Assembly: GCA_934718085.1 (NCBI GenBank)
Contig: CAKUZL010000006.1
Coordinates: 37,114-101,113 of the forward strand
Length of the DNA stretch: 64,000 bases
Reading direction: 5' to 3'
Source of the DNA: an uncultured Candidatus Melainabacteria bacterium
Lineage (GTDB): Bacteria; Cyanobacteriota; Vampirovibrionia; Gastranaerophilales; Gastranaerophilaceae
In this document: piece after piece, positions 41,269-56,200 of the stretch
Position numbering within the stretch: position 1 is the stretch's first letter
How the letters are laid out: every line of letters begins with the position of its first letter
Notes under the pieces: generated by a model
Told to the model about the DNA's origin: nothing
Seen by the model: only the letters and a program-made list of their open reading frames with translations
The model's database searches: none
Program-made: the position numbers and the translations under genes

Positions 41269-44200
41269 ATGTTTATGAACAGCCGTATTTTTAATTGTAT
41301 AAAGAGAGCTGCCTGCTCGTTTTTGACTGTGGCGTTTTTCCTGCAGCAAAGTCTGTTGGTTCCCGTTTTTGCGGAATCAAACATTTCCGGCGTAACGTCG
41401 GGCGGAAGCGGAACTTTTAACATCGAACCGACAGGTGTTTCGGGCAGTACGGGGTTCAGACACTATAACTACTTCAACCTCGGCAGAGGCGACATCGCAA
41501 ACCTGCTTTTCCGTTTGGAGTCGCAGGGTATCGATATTACGAGATTCGTAAACTTTGTCGATAATACCGTCAACATTAACGGTATTCTCAATACCATGCG
41601 CGGAAATAATTTCTACAACGGGCATGCCATATTTATTTCCCCCGGAGGAATGATTATAGGTGCTTCGGGTGTTTTGAACGTCGGCTCTTTGACCGCGATT
41701 GCACCGTCGGCATCGACTTATAACTCGATGAAGGCTTTGGCGGGCGGAACGGGTGTACTCGATGCGAACGGAAATATAGCGAAAAAGTTCTCCGATGCGG
41801 AATTGCTGAATATTCTTCCCGCAAAGGGTTCGAAAATCGACGTGAACGGTAAAATTATCGCTCGCGACGACGTAAATTTGCACGCAAATTACGTGAATGT
41901 AGGCTCGGATGCTTCGACCAAACTTTCGACGGGTATCGTTGCGGGACTCAAAAACCACGCCGAGGCTCTTTCTTCGCAGGAACAGGCCGAAGCGTTGTTT
42001 AACGGATTGGTCAGTCACAACGGAGCTTCGGGGTCGTCAATGGTGCTCGAAGGCGGAAAAGTCGTAATTAAGGCGACCGCAAAAGAAACTTCTTCGGCGG
42101 CTGATCCTCTCAATCCCGATACCGTTGAAGCCGGAATCAGTGTCAAAAACGCGTCGATTGCAGGCGGAGATGTAGCAATCGCAGCATCCGCGACGCAGGA
42201 AATTTCGGCAAACGTAAATACTTTAACTACCGCGTTGCTCGATGTTTTTGAAGAAAACCAATCTGTCGACGAGTTTTTCGAAAACTATTTTTCGACCAAT
42301 CCTTACGAAAATTTTGACGGAGCAAGAACGAAAGCTACCGTAGATATAACAAATGCCGATATTACCGCGCACGGCGGCGGTAGCGCAAACGGCGACGTAT
42401 TGATAGGTGCGGATGCTTCTTCCGTGATGAACGTAAACTCGGAAATAATCGGTTCGATTTTCCCGAATTTGCTTTATGCGGTCGGAACAAAAACTGAATC
42501 TCTCGTTAATTTGAACGAAGGAACGAACGTAAATGCGGAGGGTAACGTAGCCGTACGTGCGTTTACCAATAACTCTTCTGAAGTTTCGATTTCGAACGGA
42601 AGTCTTATTTCTTTCGACGCATTGTCCGCAATTCAGCTTGCAATTCTCAATTCTTCGACCATTTCGAAAACAAAAGCGAAAGTTAATAAAGGTGCCGTTA
42701 TAAATGCAAACGACGTTTCCGTGTCGGCGGTGAATTCGTCGGTAAGCGAAATCGAAATCTCATCTACTGCTTCGGTCGGTGACAACGAGCTTAAAAAAGA
42801 AACTACCGAAGGCGGCGTTACAACCGTTCAAAACGGTTCGGGCGTTTCTTTCAACGCTTTGATAAAAAATATTTCGACCGATACGGAAGCTGTTGTCGAA
42901 GGCGAAATTAATTCGAGGGGTACAACCGCGGTGACGGCTCAGTCCCTTTCGGTAACCAGAGGAGCGTCGGAATCTTCGACCGATGACGGCGATTATATGG
43001 ACGAAAACGGAAACAAAATCGAAAATCCTTCCGAAGAACAAAAAGCTCAGGGCAAAAAAGGTTCTTCGACGGTTACGAAAATTTCCGATTATATAAATAA
43101 GTTGAAGGAAAAACATAATACTCTCAGCGATAAAGTTGACGAAGCTAACGATTTTACGTCTATAACATTGAAGTCGTTGGTGTCGAAAATTCAGGAAGTG
43201 TTCTCGAAAGTTTCCGATTCGAAAACCTCAGACGGATCTTCGACTCAAACTCCCGGAACTCAGGTGTCTTCGACAACTCCTTCGTCGTCGGCAACTCCGG
43301 AACAAAAAGAAGCTTGGGCTGATTTGAGCGGAACTTTGATATTAAATACAAGCAATATCGAAAATACCGCGGCAATCAGAAACGGCGCGAAAGTTACAGC
43401 AGGCAACAATGTAGAACTTAATTCACAAATTGTCGATTTGACCGTAAATAAGGCAGTGGCCGAAGCAACGGGTGCCGCAAAAGTCGGTGCGGGGCTTGCC
43501 GTTATCGTAAACGGACAAAACAACAAAAATACCTCAATTATCGACAATGCAACAGTTGAAGCCGTAAACGATGTTATCGTCAATGCGACTACCGAATTGC
43601 CGATGAATGCGGGCGAGTTGAAGTTCACGGTGGAAATTCCCGCGTTGAACAACAGTTTGTCTTTGGGGCTCGGGGTTGATTCTTCGGGTGACGGCTCTTG
43701 GGATATGTCGATGCTTGACATCTTCGACGAACAAACCGACGAAATTTCTTATACCCTGGACAAACAAATCTCTTCGTCCGACTCCGACGAAGAAGATACC
43801 GGTTTGCCGTTGTCGTTCTCGTTGGATTCCTCGTTGAGCGATATGTTCGAAGGTCTTCACCCTTCGTTCGAGTGGGAAAATTTCTTCAACAACGTTGCTC
43901 AGTCGACGACGAACGGTTCTACTGCGGCAGTGGGCGGTTCCGTTATTTATTCGAACGTCGTCAATTCGACAAATGCGGTAATAAATAATGCCAATGTTAC
44001 TTCGACCGGCGGAAATGTTTCCTTAAACTCGGCAAATTCGGTCGTCGGATATAACGCGGCGGGCATGGTCGATTTTATTGTTAAAGCTATCGGAAACGCA
44101 ATGGGCGGAGACGATCAGCTTATGTCCGTGAAGGCGGGCAAGGCGGGAATCGGCGGTTCCGTTGCCGTTTTGAATTACGACAATAATGCAAAATCCGTAA

Positions 44201-47200
44201 TTTCGGATAATTCGGTTATTAATGCGGCGGGAAGAACGGACGTGTCTTCGGCTACCGAACAATCTTACGCGACTGCGGTTGCAACCGGAGGAAAAGCCGA
44301 AGGGTTTGCTCTTTCGGGATCTGTCGCGGTTCAAAACATTCAGGGCGAAACCGTTGCGTTAATTGAAAATTCGACAGTAAAAGCTTCCGATGTTTCCGTA
44401 AACGCGGGCAAAGCAAAAATTAAAACGGCGCGCAAAGACGATACTTATACCTATACGGTAAAAGAAACCAAGAAATATAAAAGAACTTCGGACGGAAGAT
44501 ATCTTGCTGACGACGGTACTTATCTTCAAATCGAAGACGAAGCAACGGGGACGATGCGAGATGCAACGAAAGCCGATTTGGGTAATGTTGCGGAATACGA
44601 CGAAACTTTAAGCGAAACCGAATACACCAGAGTCGATGCGGATTCGGGTTCGGGCGCAAAGTACAAATTTGTTGACGAAAACGGAAATGTTTTGACCGTA
44701 AAAGATAAAGTAACGGGTGTCGAAAGAGTTGCGACACAGGAAGATTTATCGGGACTTGATGTTTCGGCGGCTCCCGACAAGCCCGAGATTGATTCTTCGA
44801 CAGGGTTTATCGATACCGCATTGACCGAAAGAGAAGTTAACGACAGAGTTTCGAATATATTGCTCGGCGGAGCTTTGGCTGCTCAATCGAAAAAATCCAA
44901 CGCTCAAAGCGCGGGAAAATCCTCTTCCGGCGCAGCGGTCGGAGCTTCCGTAAACGTTGCGAACATCAATCGTGCGGTAAAAGCCGGCATCGTAAATTCC
45001 GACATAACCGCGGAAAACAGTGTCGACGTCTTGTCGAACACGATGTCGCAGTCGATAAATATGGCGATAGCGGGCGCTTTTGCCGGCGGAGTATCCATGG
45101 ACAAATCCAAACAGGATTCCGCCAATGCGGGTGATACCGCAAATTCGAACGGTTCTCAAAAGTTCGGTAATTTCGGACAATGGGCGGATAAACTTAAAAC
45201 AATAACGGACTTTTTCAAATCGACTTCGGATTCGTCGCAAACTGCATCTTCAAATGCAACGGGTTCTACCGTGACGGGACAAATTTCGGATCCCGACGTT
45301 ATCAAAAAGACCGAAAAAGAACCCGAATACAACCCCAACGGAACTGTTAAAACCGATGAAAACGGAAACCCCGTGTTCAAAACCGTAGAAACAGAATATA
45401 CTTACGACGAGGCGTCGGGAACGTATAAATCCGCTTCCGGAAGCGTTCTTCGCGAAAAAGACGAAAACGGAAAATGGGTCGAAAAGAAAAAAGATACCGC
45501 AACTTCGGATGCTTTGAAGTCGGCATCGGGGAGCGGCGATTCCGAATATGTGAAAACGACGCAGGTTCCCGATAAAAATGCGGACGGAACTTATAAAACC
45601 GATGCGGACGGTAACGTTCTTTACAAAGATAAAGAAGTTGCTTACAAGAAAAACGCCGAAGGTAAGTACGTCGATGACGAAGGCGGAGTGCTGTACGCCA
45701 AAAACGAAGACGGAAAAGGTTGGCACGAAGCTACCGATGCAGATGTCTCAAAAATGAAACAGGATTCTTCGAGCTCGCTTGCAAATGCGAACGGGAATTC
45801 TTCGGGTGCGGCGGATTCTTCGACATCTTCCAAGAATTTCTCTTTGGCGGCAGCCGGTTCGGTTAACGTAAACGTGAACGATACCGATGTTTCTTCGGAA
45901 ATAAAGGGTTCGAGTATAAAAGTCGGTAAAAATCTGAATGTAAAAGCCGAACAAAAAAACAAAGGATTTAACTTCAGCGGAGGTGTAGCAAAAGCAGGCT
46001 CCGTAGGTGCCGGTGCGGCAGTGAACGTAAATTCCAAAGGCGGTTCGACGAAAGCGATTATCTCGGCGGACGGCGGTAAAAAGTCTGAAATTACCTTTAC
46101 TTCAAACAATTCGGGCAATGTTCTTAATGTTTCGGCGGACGAATACAACAGAACAACCGATGTTGCGGCGGGAGTCGGAGTTGCGGGTTCTTCGGGAAGC
46201 GGAACCAAAACGGCCGTCGGAGGTTCGTTTAACGTAAATGTCGCGACAAACTCGGTTGAAGCCGGAATCAGCGATGCCGACGTAAATGCGAACGGTGCAG
46301 ATATTTCGGTAGTTGCTCAAAATTATACCGATGCGTACAAAGGAGCGGGCGGTTTGGCAATAGCCGGCGGTTCGGGCTCGGGGACGGGCGTCGGAGCCGG
46401 AATTGCTTCGAACACGAATGTTCTTGTCAAAAAGACCGGTGCTTCGATTAAAAATTCTACAGTCAACGGCGCAAAAGACGTAACCGTTGCAACCAATACC
46501 AAAGGCGGAGATACCGACCATATCATTTCCGCGGCTGTCGCGGGTGCGGTCGTTGCGGGCGGAAGCTCGTCGGCATATACTTTTGCGGGAGCGTTGGGTA
46601 CCGACATCGTTTCGAACGCGATAAGTGCCAATATTTTGTCTTCGACCGTCAATGCTTCGGGCGATGTAACGACGGGTTCGTATTCAAAGGTAAATAATGC
46701 AAATATTAACGGAGCTTTGAGTTTCTCGACGTCTTCTTCGGGAGTCGGTGCGGGACTCGGCACGGTTGTAAGCGTTATAAACAACGATGTTACGGCGAAT
46801 GTTTCCAATTCCGGCGTAACAGGTTCGAATATTGATATTTATTCGAATGCCGAAGAATATCTCAGATTTTTGGCAGTCAATATGGGCATCCAAACCGGCG
46901 GCGCACATGCGATTAACGTAAACGCGATTGTTTCGGTCTTGGCAAGTAACGTTGCTGCTTCGGTTTATAACTCCGTATTGAATTCGACCGGTGATGTTTC
47001 GGTTGCATCGAATTATGATAACAAAAATAAAGGAATTACTCTTGTCGGAAGCGGATCGTCTTCGGGTGTTGCGTTCGGCGGCAATTTGCTCTCGAACGTT
47101 TACTCGGGTGATACATCGTCGATTGTTGACGAGAATTCCGAAATCAACGCGGGCGGCGACGTAAAAGTAACCTCGACTGCGAACGAATATATAAACACCG

Positions 47201-50200
47201 TTCCCGTGACAGTGTCGGCAAGTTCTTCCGGCTCGTTTGCGGCGGCGGCAAACATTGCGGCAAATGTTTTGGTGAACAATACAGTCGCAAGATTATCGGG
47301 TAAAGTCGGAAAAGCAGGTGACAAGGTCGGCTCTGTGACCTTGTCTGCAAATGACAATACGACGATTTACACGAGAGGCGGAACCGTTGCCGGAAGCGGC
47401 GGCACCGCGGGTGTAGGCGGGTCGGTGTCGATTGACGTTATTGCAAAAGAAGTCAATGCGGCGATTACCGATGCTCAAATTTATTCGGCGGGTAAAACTT
47501 CGGTCACCGCATCTGCCGAAAATTCATTCGGAGGTTCGAAAGATGCGTCCGGAAATTACATTGTTGCACAAATCGGTTCGCCTCAGGCGTTGTTAAACGA
47601 AATTGCCTCGACCGATTTGGATAAACTTGTTGCATTTTTGAATTGGCAAATGACGTTCGATGCTGCGGGCGGTTCTACCGCGGGAGTGTCGGGCTCGATT
47701 TTGACAAAAGTCATAAAGAGCAATGTTGTTGCGGAAATTGCCGACTCTTCGGTTTATTCGAAAGGTATCGATGTTCTTGCAAGCGACTTTGCGATAATGA
47801 ACGCAATTGTCGGTAATATTACGGGCGGCGGAACGGCAGCGGTCGGTATGTCTTCGTTTGTAAACGTTCAAACGGGCAAAACCGTTGCAAGAATAGGTGA
47901 CAATACCGTTGCCGACGCCGGTGACGGAGATGTCAACGTCAGTGCAAAATCAAAAGAAGTCGTCAGAACGATTTCCGTAGTCGGAGGCGGTGCGGGTACT
48001 GTTGCGGTGAACGGTTCCGCTAACGTAAACGTTATCACCGGCAAAACGTCGGCGTTGATAGGCGACAATACCGTCGTTAAAGGAAAAGATATCAACGTAA
48101 CCGCAAGCAAAGATGTTGATGTTCAGGGAATTAACCTTGCAGTGTCGGGAGCGGGAACGACTTCCGTAGGTGCTGTTGCTTATGTCAACACATTTGCGAA
48201 CGAAACTTCGGCAAGAATTGCGGGTGACGATTCCGACGGAATTAAGTCGCGCATAGAATCTACGGGCAATGTTTCCGTAGATGCGTCCGAGAACGATGAA
48301 TTTTCGGCATCGATGATATTGGCATCCGGTTCGGGTACGGCTGCCGTTTCCGGATTGGCTGTCGCTACCGTTGTTGCATCGAAAGTCAATGCCGAAATAT
48401 TAAATTCCGAAATTTCCGCGTTGAACGGAAAAGCGAATGTTTCGGCATCTTACGATTATAACAAATCGGCATCGGAAAAGACCGCGTTCTTGACCGATTG
48501 GGCAAAAACGAATAAAGATAACGAATGGAGCACGGATGATATTTCGTCGTTCGGACCTCTGTTGACCTCGTTGAACGTCGCGGGTTCGGGTGTTGCAGCG
48601 GTTTCGGGATCGCTTGTGACAACAGTTATTTCGGATAACGTAAAAGCTTACGTTTCGAACTCCGAGATTGCGACCGCGAACGGACTCGACGTTAAGGCAA
48701 ATTCTTCGAGAACCACGTATGACGCGATTGCTGCGGTTGCGGGTTCTTCGACGGCATCGGTATCCGTCAGCGGCTTGACCAACGTAATGGACGGAGATAC
48801 TACCGCAAAGGTTGAAGATTCCGTTATTACACGAGGGGATTTGACGGTTGACGCGAATTCCAAGAACTATCTTAATTCTATATTAATAACTGCAACCGGT
48901 GCGGGAACGGGGGCTGCCGTATCGGGAGTCGTCGACACCAATACCGTTGTTAATAAGGTTATTGCAAGCATTAAAAATACTAAAGTTTCAAACTCCGACG
49001 TAAAAGTCAACGCGACAAACAACGTAAACGTAAATAATTTGTCCGCGGGCGGAGCGGGAGTCGGAATCGGCGGTGCCGTAACGGCAATCCCCGTAACGAA
49101 CGTATTTGTCGGAAAAACAAGTGCTTCGGTTGAGGATTCCGATTTTGACAATTCTTCGGTTACCGTAAATACAAAGGATATTATAAATACCTCTGAAATT
49201 ATTGCCGGACTTGCATTTTCGGGAATGGGCGGAGCCGTTTCGGGTTACGTTTTGACGAACGTGTTCGACAACGATACTCTTGCGTTTATCGAAAATTCCC
49301 GTATGACAAATTCTAAGGGCGTAAGCGTTTCGGCGGATTCCGATATCGACGTATTCGGAAACATCGCGTCCGGAAGTGTTTCGGGCGTAGGTGCCGACGT
49401 TATGGTAAACGGCTTGACCACTGTCATTTCGAATAACGTTTTATCGTACCTGAAAGACTCTGCGATTACGGGCGGAAACGTTAAAGTTTCGGCAAATCAG
49501 GATACGTATATCTTTGATAACGCTTCCTCGACGGGAATAAACGGACTAGGAAATTCTTCCGCGGTAAATGCCGTTGTTCACGTTATAAAAAGTAAAGTTT
49601 CGGCACTTGCTCAAAACAACGATTTGAACGATTTGGAAAACGCTTCGGGTGAAGAGTCGTTGAAAGTAAGCGCAAAGAACAAAAACGATATTTATTCGAA
49701 TGCGGTAGGTGTTTCGGCTTCGGGTACGGCATCAACCCTTGTAAGTACGGTTGTAAACGTAATCGAGGGTGAAACTTCCGCGATAATCGATTCGAAGGAT
49801 AAAAATATAAACGCAAAATCGATTGCGGTAAAAGCCGAAGACGAAATTTTGCTTAAAAACGTCATCGGAACGATGGCGGGAGCAGGCGGAGTCGGCGCGG
49901 GAGCCGCGGTAAACGCAAATGTCGTGAATAATTCCGTAAATGCAAGACTTCTCGGTTCTTCGGCAGGAAAGATCGGTGCTTCGGACGTGTCGGTTACTTC
50001 GGATTCCGTTATCGGTCTCAATAATGTCGCGGCAAGTGCTGCTGCAGGCGGAATCGGTGCGATTGCCGGAACGGTTTCGATAACCTCTCTCGGCGGAAAA
50101 ATCGATACTTCCGACAAAGACGGTTCGTCTTCGTATAATATGAATACGGCGGATACGCTTTCAAAATCCGATGAAACGACGTCTTCGTTGACGGCGGTAA

Positions 50201-53200
50201 GCTACGAAAAAGACGGAACATCGAAGAGTACGTCAGGGTCTTATGATTTGACGACGGGTGCTCAAAACGAAGGTACCGTTGCCGAAGTTAACGCAAATGT
50301 TGAAACGACCGGTTCAAAAGGTTTGACGGTGAATGCCGAAAATACTTTGAAAGACGCATACGGTTCCGATGCCGCAAAAATAACGAACGCTGCGGTTTCG
50401 GGCGGCGGATATACTGCAAGCGCGAGCGTGCTTGTTACCGACGTTAAATCGAACACCGTAGCGAAGATATCCGGAGGAAGCGTAAATGCGCTTAATTCTG
50501 GCAAAGTCGACGTTCTTGCAAATTCGACCGTGAAAGCGAATACGAATGCCGTTGCCGCAACAATAGGCGGCGGTTTCGGCTTCGGCGGAAACGTTGCATA
50601 TTTGAACAATGCGTCTCAAACGAAAGCTCAAATTATCGGTTCGAAAGTCGATACCCTCGGTGATATAACGGTTTATGCAAACGCTTATGACGATATTTAT
50701 TCGAAATCGATATCGGCGGGTGTAAGTGCCGTGAATGTCGCGTTGTCGATAGCTCTTGCAAAAACTTCGGGTGAAACCGTTGCCGAAATTAGAGACTCAC
50801 AAATCGGTACCGAGTCGAAAGCAAAAAAAGTCGACGTTAATGCAAACGAGACAACCAAATTGAAGTCTTTACTGGCGGCGGGTTCTGTCGGAGCTGCAAC
50901 CGTTGCGGCAAACGTAAATCTTGCGTGTGCCGATGCGGCGATTAAATCTTTGATAGGCGGAAATTCTTCGGTAAATGCGTTGAACGTCAATATGATTTCG
51001 CAAACCGGCGGAATAGACGTAACTTCGACGATGTATCTCGGAACCGTTGCAATGTACGGTTTCGGAGTCGATGTTCAAGGTGCCGAGTCAAACGCGAAAT
51101 TCGTAACGGCGTTGAACGATACCGCACAAATCAATGCTTCGGACGTTACCATGAAGTCGGGAACCGCGACGGATTCCGATGAAGCCGGCAACGTAACGGC
51201 AACGGTCGAAAGCGTTAAAGGAACCGTAGGATACGTTACGGCGTCCGTAACGGCGGAAAACGCGAAAGCAAATGCGGATTCGACGATTACCGTTGCAAAC
51301 GGAGCATCGATTAACGCAACGAACAATGTTTCGTTGATTTCGAAATTGAGGAGAAAGGCTTCGACCGGTGCGGTTGACGCTTCTCTCGGTGCGATAAGCA
51401 TTTCGGGATTGATTCTTGATTCGAAAGTCGGCGGAACTTCGAAAATCGATTCGCGCGGACGGATTAAAGGTAAGAACGTGAAAATGGAAATTACCGACAA
51501 TTCCGATGCCGAAACCGATATGATAAAAGCTTCTTTGACCTTAGCTTCTGGCAACGTCAATAAAGTAAGAGCCGAAGCGAACACATCGTCGGTTATAAAT
51601 GTCGGTGATATAGAAGCGGAAAAAGCCGATATTTCCGTAAACAACAACAAAAGCGCGAAAGTAAAAACTTCTAACGTCGGAGTATCGCTTGCGAATGTCG
51701 GATCGACTTATATTTCGACCAAAACCGCGGGAACTTCGGGTGTCAACACTTACGGAAAAGTTTCGGGCTTTGATGCGGACAAGGCTAAAAACCTGAATAT
51801 TTCGGTAAAAGAAAACGGAACGTCTTATAACGATGCTTTGTCGGGTTCGTACGGACTTGTCGGCGGAACGTTCCTTGATATTTCAAATACCTCGTCATCT
51901 GCGATAAACAACGTTATCGCGGGTGATTTGAATGCCGAAAACGTTGATATAACCGTATCAAACAAAAGAAGTTCGATATCGAACGCCGCATCTTCGAATG
52001 CGGGACTCGGAGCGATTACTTCGATGCGCCTTGTAAGTAAGGTCGAAAACGGTTCCAAAACAACGTTTGCAGGTAAAATCAATGCCGACAATCTGACCAT
52101 AGATTCCGTGACGGAAAGCTCGGTCGAATCTTACGTACATGAGCTTGATGCGGGATTGGTCGCGTTGGCGTTCGGATACACGAGAAACCTTGTCGAAGAT
52201 TCCGTCAAAAATATTGTTGAGTACGGAAACGGAGCCGATATAAATGTTTCCGGTGATATAAATTCTACGTCCGAAGCAAAATCGAGCGCGTATCTGTTCA
52301 AAGAAAGCGGAAATTACGGAATTTTTGCGGTCGGCGGCGGAGAGTTGACCAACAAACTTTTGGCTGCCGCACAAACCGATTTTTCGGGCGGGACTAAGGT
52401 TGTTTCTGGTAACAACTCGTCGTTTAAGGTTAAAAATTCGACTTCTACCCCGAGTGAAATGCTTGTTAAGGCAAGAAGCGGCGGATTTGCGGTATCCTCG
52501 GGTGCAAACCTCGAAAATACCATCAATCAGTCCGCAAACATAAACGTTTCAGACAAAAATACACTTGTTAAAGCGGGAAATGCACTTGATATAGCAATCG
52601 AAAACGGAACATCGTTTGCTCAGTATGTAGAATCGAAGGCATCGGGCTTCACCGCAAACAACAAGGCGAAGTCTTCGGTGACCGCAAATATTTACAACAC
52701 CATGAATATAAACGACGGAACTTTGGAAGCAAAAACCGTCAATATTACGATGGATTCGTCCAACAAACTGAGTTCGCGTGCTTACGTCGAAGCGAAACAC
52801 TTTGCGGGGCAACCCAAAGTATATTCGTATGTAACGTTGAACGTTATGAATACGTTGAACGTCGGTAATTCGTCGGGCTCCGTTGCGGACGCGATAATTT
52901 CCGCATCGGCGATAAAACCCGAAGACACCGCGGTAAATATTTCGTTTATGGGTAATTCGGTTCAGGATATAACTCAGCGTTCGCACGTTTACGTCGAAGC
53001 TGCGGTTGCGTCGGCCGATTACGGCGGAAGTATAAATTATAACACCAAGAACAACGTAAACGTTAAGTCCGACGGTAAGATAAAATCGATGCGCGACATT
53101 AACGTGCTGTTCAAGAAAAACCGTTCGGAAAATCTTGATTCGCGCGATTCTTACAAAAAAGTCAGCCGTGCCGCGTTCGGTATTCCGATAACCAAGTCGG

Positions 53201-56200
53201 GAAGCTGGTCGTCTGCGCATTCTTCGTCCGAAAACAACGTTGTTATCGACGGAACGCTTGAAGCCGGTGCAAATAGCCAAATGAAGATGGTTATCGCAAA
53301 AGACGGAACCGTAACGGAAACTTCTTTGGTCGAAGGCGTAAATTATACGAAGACCGACGGAACTTACGTTTCTTCGAAAACCGCCGAAGAAATCGAATCT
53401 CAAAAGCAGGCACTTCAAGACAAGATAGATGATTTGACAGCTCAGGGTGATTCTTTGACCGCGGACAAAGAGGCAAACGAAGCGAGATTGGCTGAACTTC
53501 AACAACAACTTGCCGACTTGAATACCGAAAAAGGAATTGCCGAATATATCGTGTCGTTGGCTGCAGACGGAAAGATTACGTCCGATGATTTCAAATCGAC
53601 GTTGAAAAACGACATAAAGGACGTATTTGCCAATGAAAACGGTGATTATACCTATACGACGGGAACTCCGGGTGCGGGTCAAACGGTAATTTCTTACGTG
53701 ATTGACTCTTCGGCGGTTGACGAGTTGGCTCAAAATCTTTCGTACGATGTGACGGAATCGGGAGAAAACGGTGATTTCAATTCGTATTTCTACTCAAATT
53801 CCGATTCGTCGACGAGAATGTCCGACGAACAGTTGAAATCGAAAATTGATACAATACCCGTTAAAGTAATTACAACGGTTTATGATGATGCGGGTAACGT
53901 GATTTCGACGACAACAACCGTTTCGGATATAGCATCGACCGTGACGTCGACTTCGTTCTCGGAAGCACTCGGTGCGAAGAAAAACGACGTCGGGACGACG
54001 ACCGTTGCTATCGGAGGCGAAAACGTACAACTTAATACGTATAAAGATAAAATCATATACGCCGGCGATCAGGCGTCGTTGATAAGTGATATCAACAACG
54101 CGACAGTTGCCACAAATTCCGAAGTTACTCAAATCAACGCGGCAAACAGCGTTTTGGATGTTCGTATAAAAGAAACTTACGAAGATCTTGCGGATGCAAA
54201 AGCCGTGTTGTCGGAAGCCGAGTCCGGAACCGGGTCTGTTTACGAAAACGGATCGTTTGTGTTTAAAGATTTGAACGCAAGCGGCGGAACGATAAACATT
54301 CACTCGGAAAAAGGTTCGTCGAACGTAACAGGTTCCGGTGAGCTTATCGTAAACCTTGCCGATATCTTGATTGAAAATTATTCGAACTATAATATGATTT
54401 TCGGTGATTTGACCGTAGGTTCGGGTAAAGCCGGCGTTTACATAGACTCGAAGTCGTATTCGTCCGATCAAAATCCGATTAAACCTTCGAACTTGAGAAT
54501 TACCGAAGTCGGAACGGAAGGAAACGAAGGATGTATTACGATTAATAATTTCTACGATCCTTCTCACCCCGAAAACAATACGATATTCGGAAATATCGCA
54601 AGCGATTTGGAATTTAACGGAACGATATCAACCGGAGTCGGAAACGTAAATATCCACAACGAAGGCGGAAACATAAAACTTAACGACACCGTTAAGTCCA
54701 AGAAAACTCAAATTACCGTACCTCAAGGCGATTACGTCCAAAATACCAGATCGAAGAAATTCGTGTTGAAGGAAGACGACGTATTGTTTGCGGGCGGAAA
54801 AATCGACATAACCGCTTCGGCAGCGGATATATACGGCACCGTGAAAGCCGGAAACCTTGATCGCAATCTTATAATCGATGATGCGTTGATAGCGTCGCTG
54901 ATAAACGATTACGTGACCGGCAGAGACATTTTGCTCGAAGACAGACAGGGCAATAAGTCGATATATATGAATTCGACCAATAACATAAAAGCGTTGTCGG
55001 ACGGTGATACCGTAAGAATCTTCGGAATAAAAGAACACGACGATTCTTCGATAAAAATAACGACGAAGGGCAATTCATTCACCCTCGGAGCGTTGTTGGA
55101 CGATATCGTCGGGGTCAACGGCGGCATCAAAGTCGGAAGTAATGCCGTTATCGAATCTTCTTCGGGTTACGGTAAATTCAACATCATAAATAATACAAAC
55201 TATAATGTTGAAATCAACAAAGTTCCGACGCAGTACGTGAACGGCGGCGTAACGTTTGTCGACAAATCCGGCAATTCGTATAATCTTGCCGCAATAAACG
55301 ATGCAAAACAGGGAGCTTTTGATACCGTTAAGTCGGGCTACAATTCGGGAAGTTTCGACAGAACTCAAACCGATGCGCTCGATAACGTCCAAAAAGGATA
55401 CCTTGTCAACGATAAGACCGGAGCTTTGGAAAAGCTGACCGATTCTTCGGTTGCGGGCACGATTAAGTCCGATTTTTCGAGTGAAGTTTCGTCTTCGCCC
55501 GATCAAAAAGCGGCAAAAGATTTGGGTTACGGAGCTGTAATTCGTGATTTGGATTACTCCGATGCTTCGAACAAAAATCTTGTAATCGATACGACGGGCG
55601 AATCCGGACAACAAACCGGTGATTTGATAATCAAAGGTGAAATCAAGATGGGCGACGCAAACGACGGAGGATTCAATCTGACGTTGAAAACCAACGGAAA
55701 CCTGAAAGTGTTGCCTTTGTACACCGATCCGGGTTCGACGAGTACCGTTCCCACGATTAACGTCAACGGTTCGGTTACGATGGATAAATTGACCTCGGGC
55801 GGCGGAGTAAGCATCTCGGGAACAGTTAAGAATTCGGGCGGAGACGTGACGATAAACAACGAAGGTTTGGACGGTGCAATAATCGAAGCTGCCGGCAAAA
55901 TCATTAACGAAGGCGGAGACGTTATCGTTAATAATAACGGCGGTTCCGGAATAACCGTCGCCGGTTCGATTGACAATGTCGGCGGAAACGTTGTTCTCGA
56001 CAACGAAACCGGCGCGTCGGGTGTCGAAGTTTCGGGCAAAATAACAAACAAAGACGGTTCTGTTAAACTTGTAAACAATGAAAGCGGAGACACTTCCGGC
56101 GTTAAGGTTTCGGGTAAAGTCGAAAATCTCGGCGGCGGAGTAGAAATCGGCAATAAGGGCGGCGCGGGAGCCGAAATATCGGGTACCGTGATTGCTCAAG

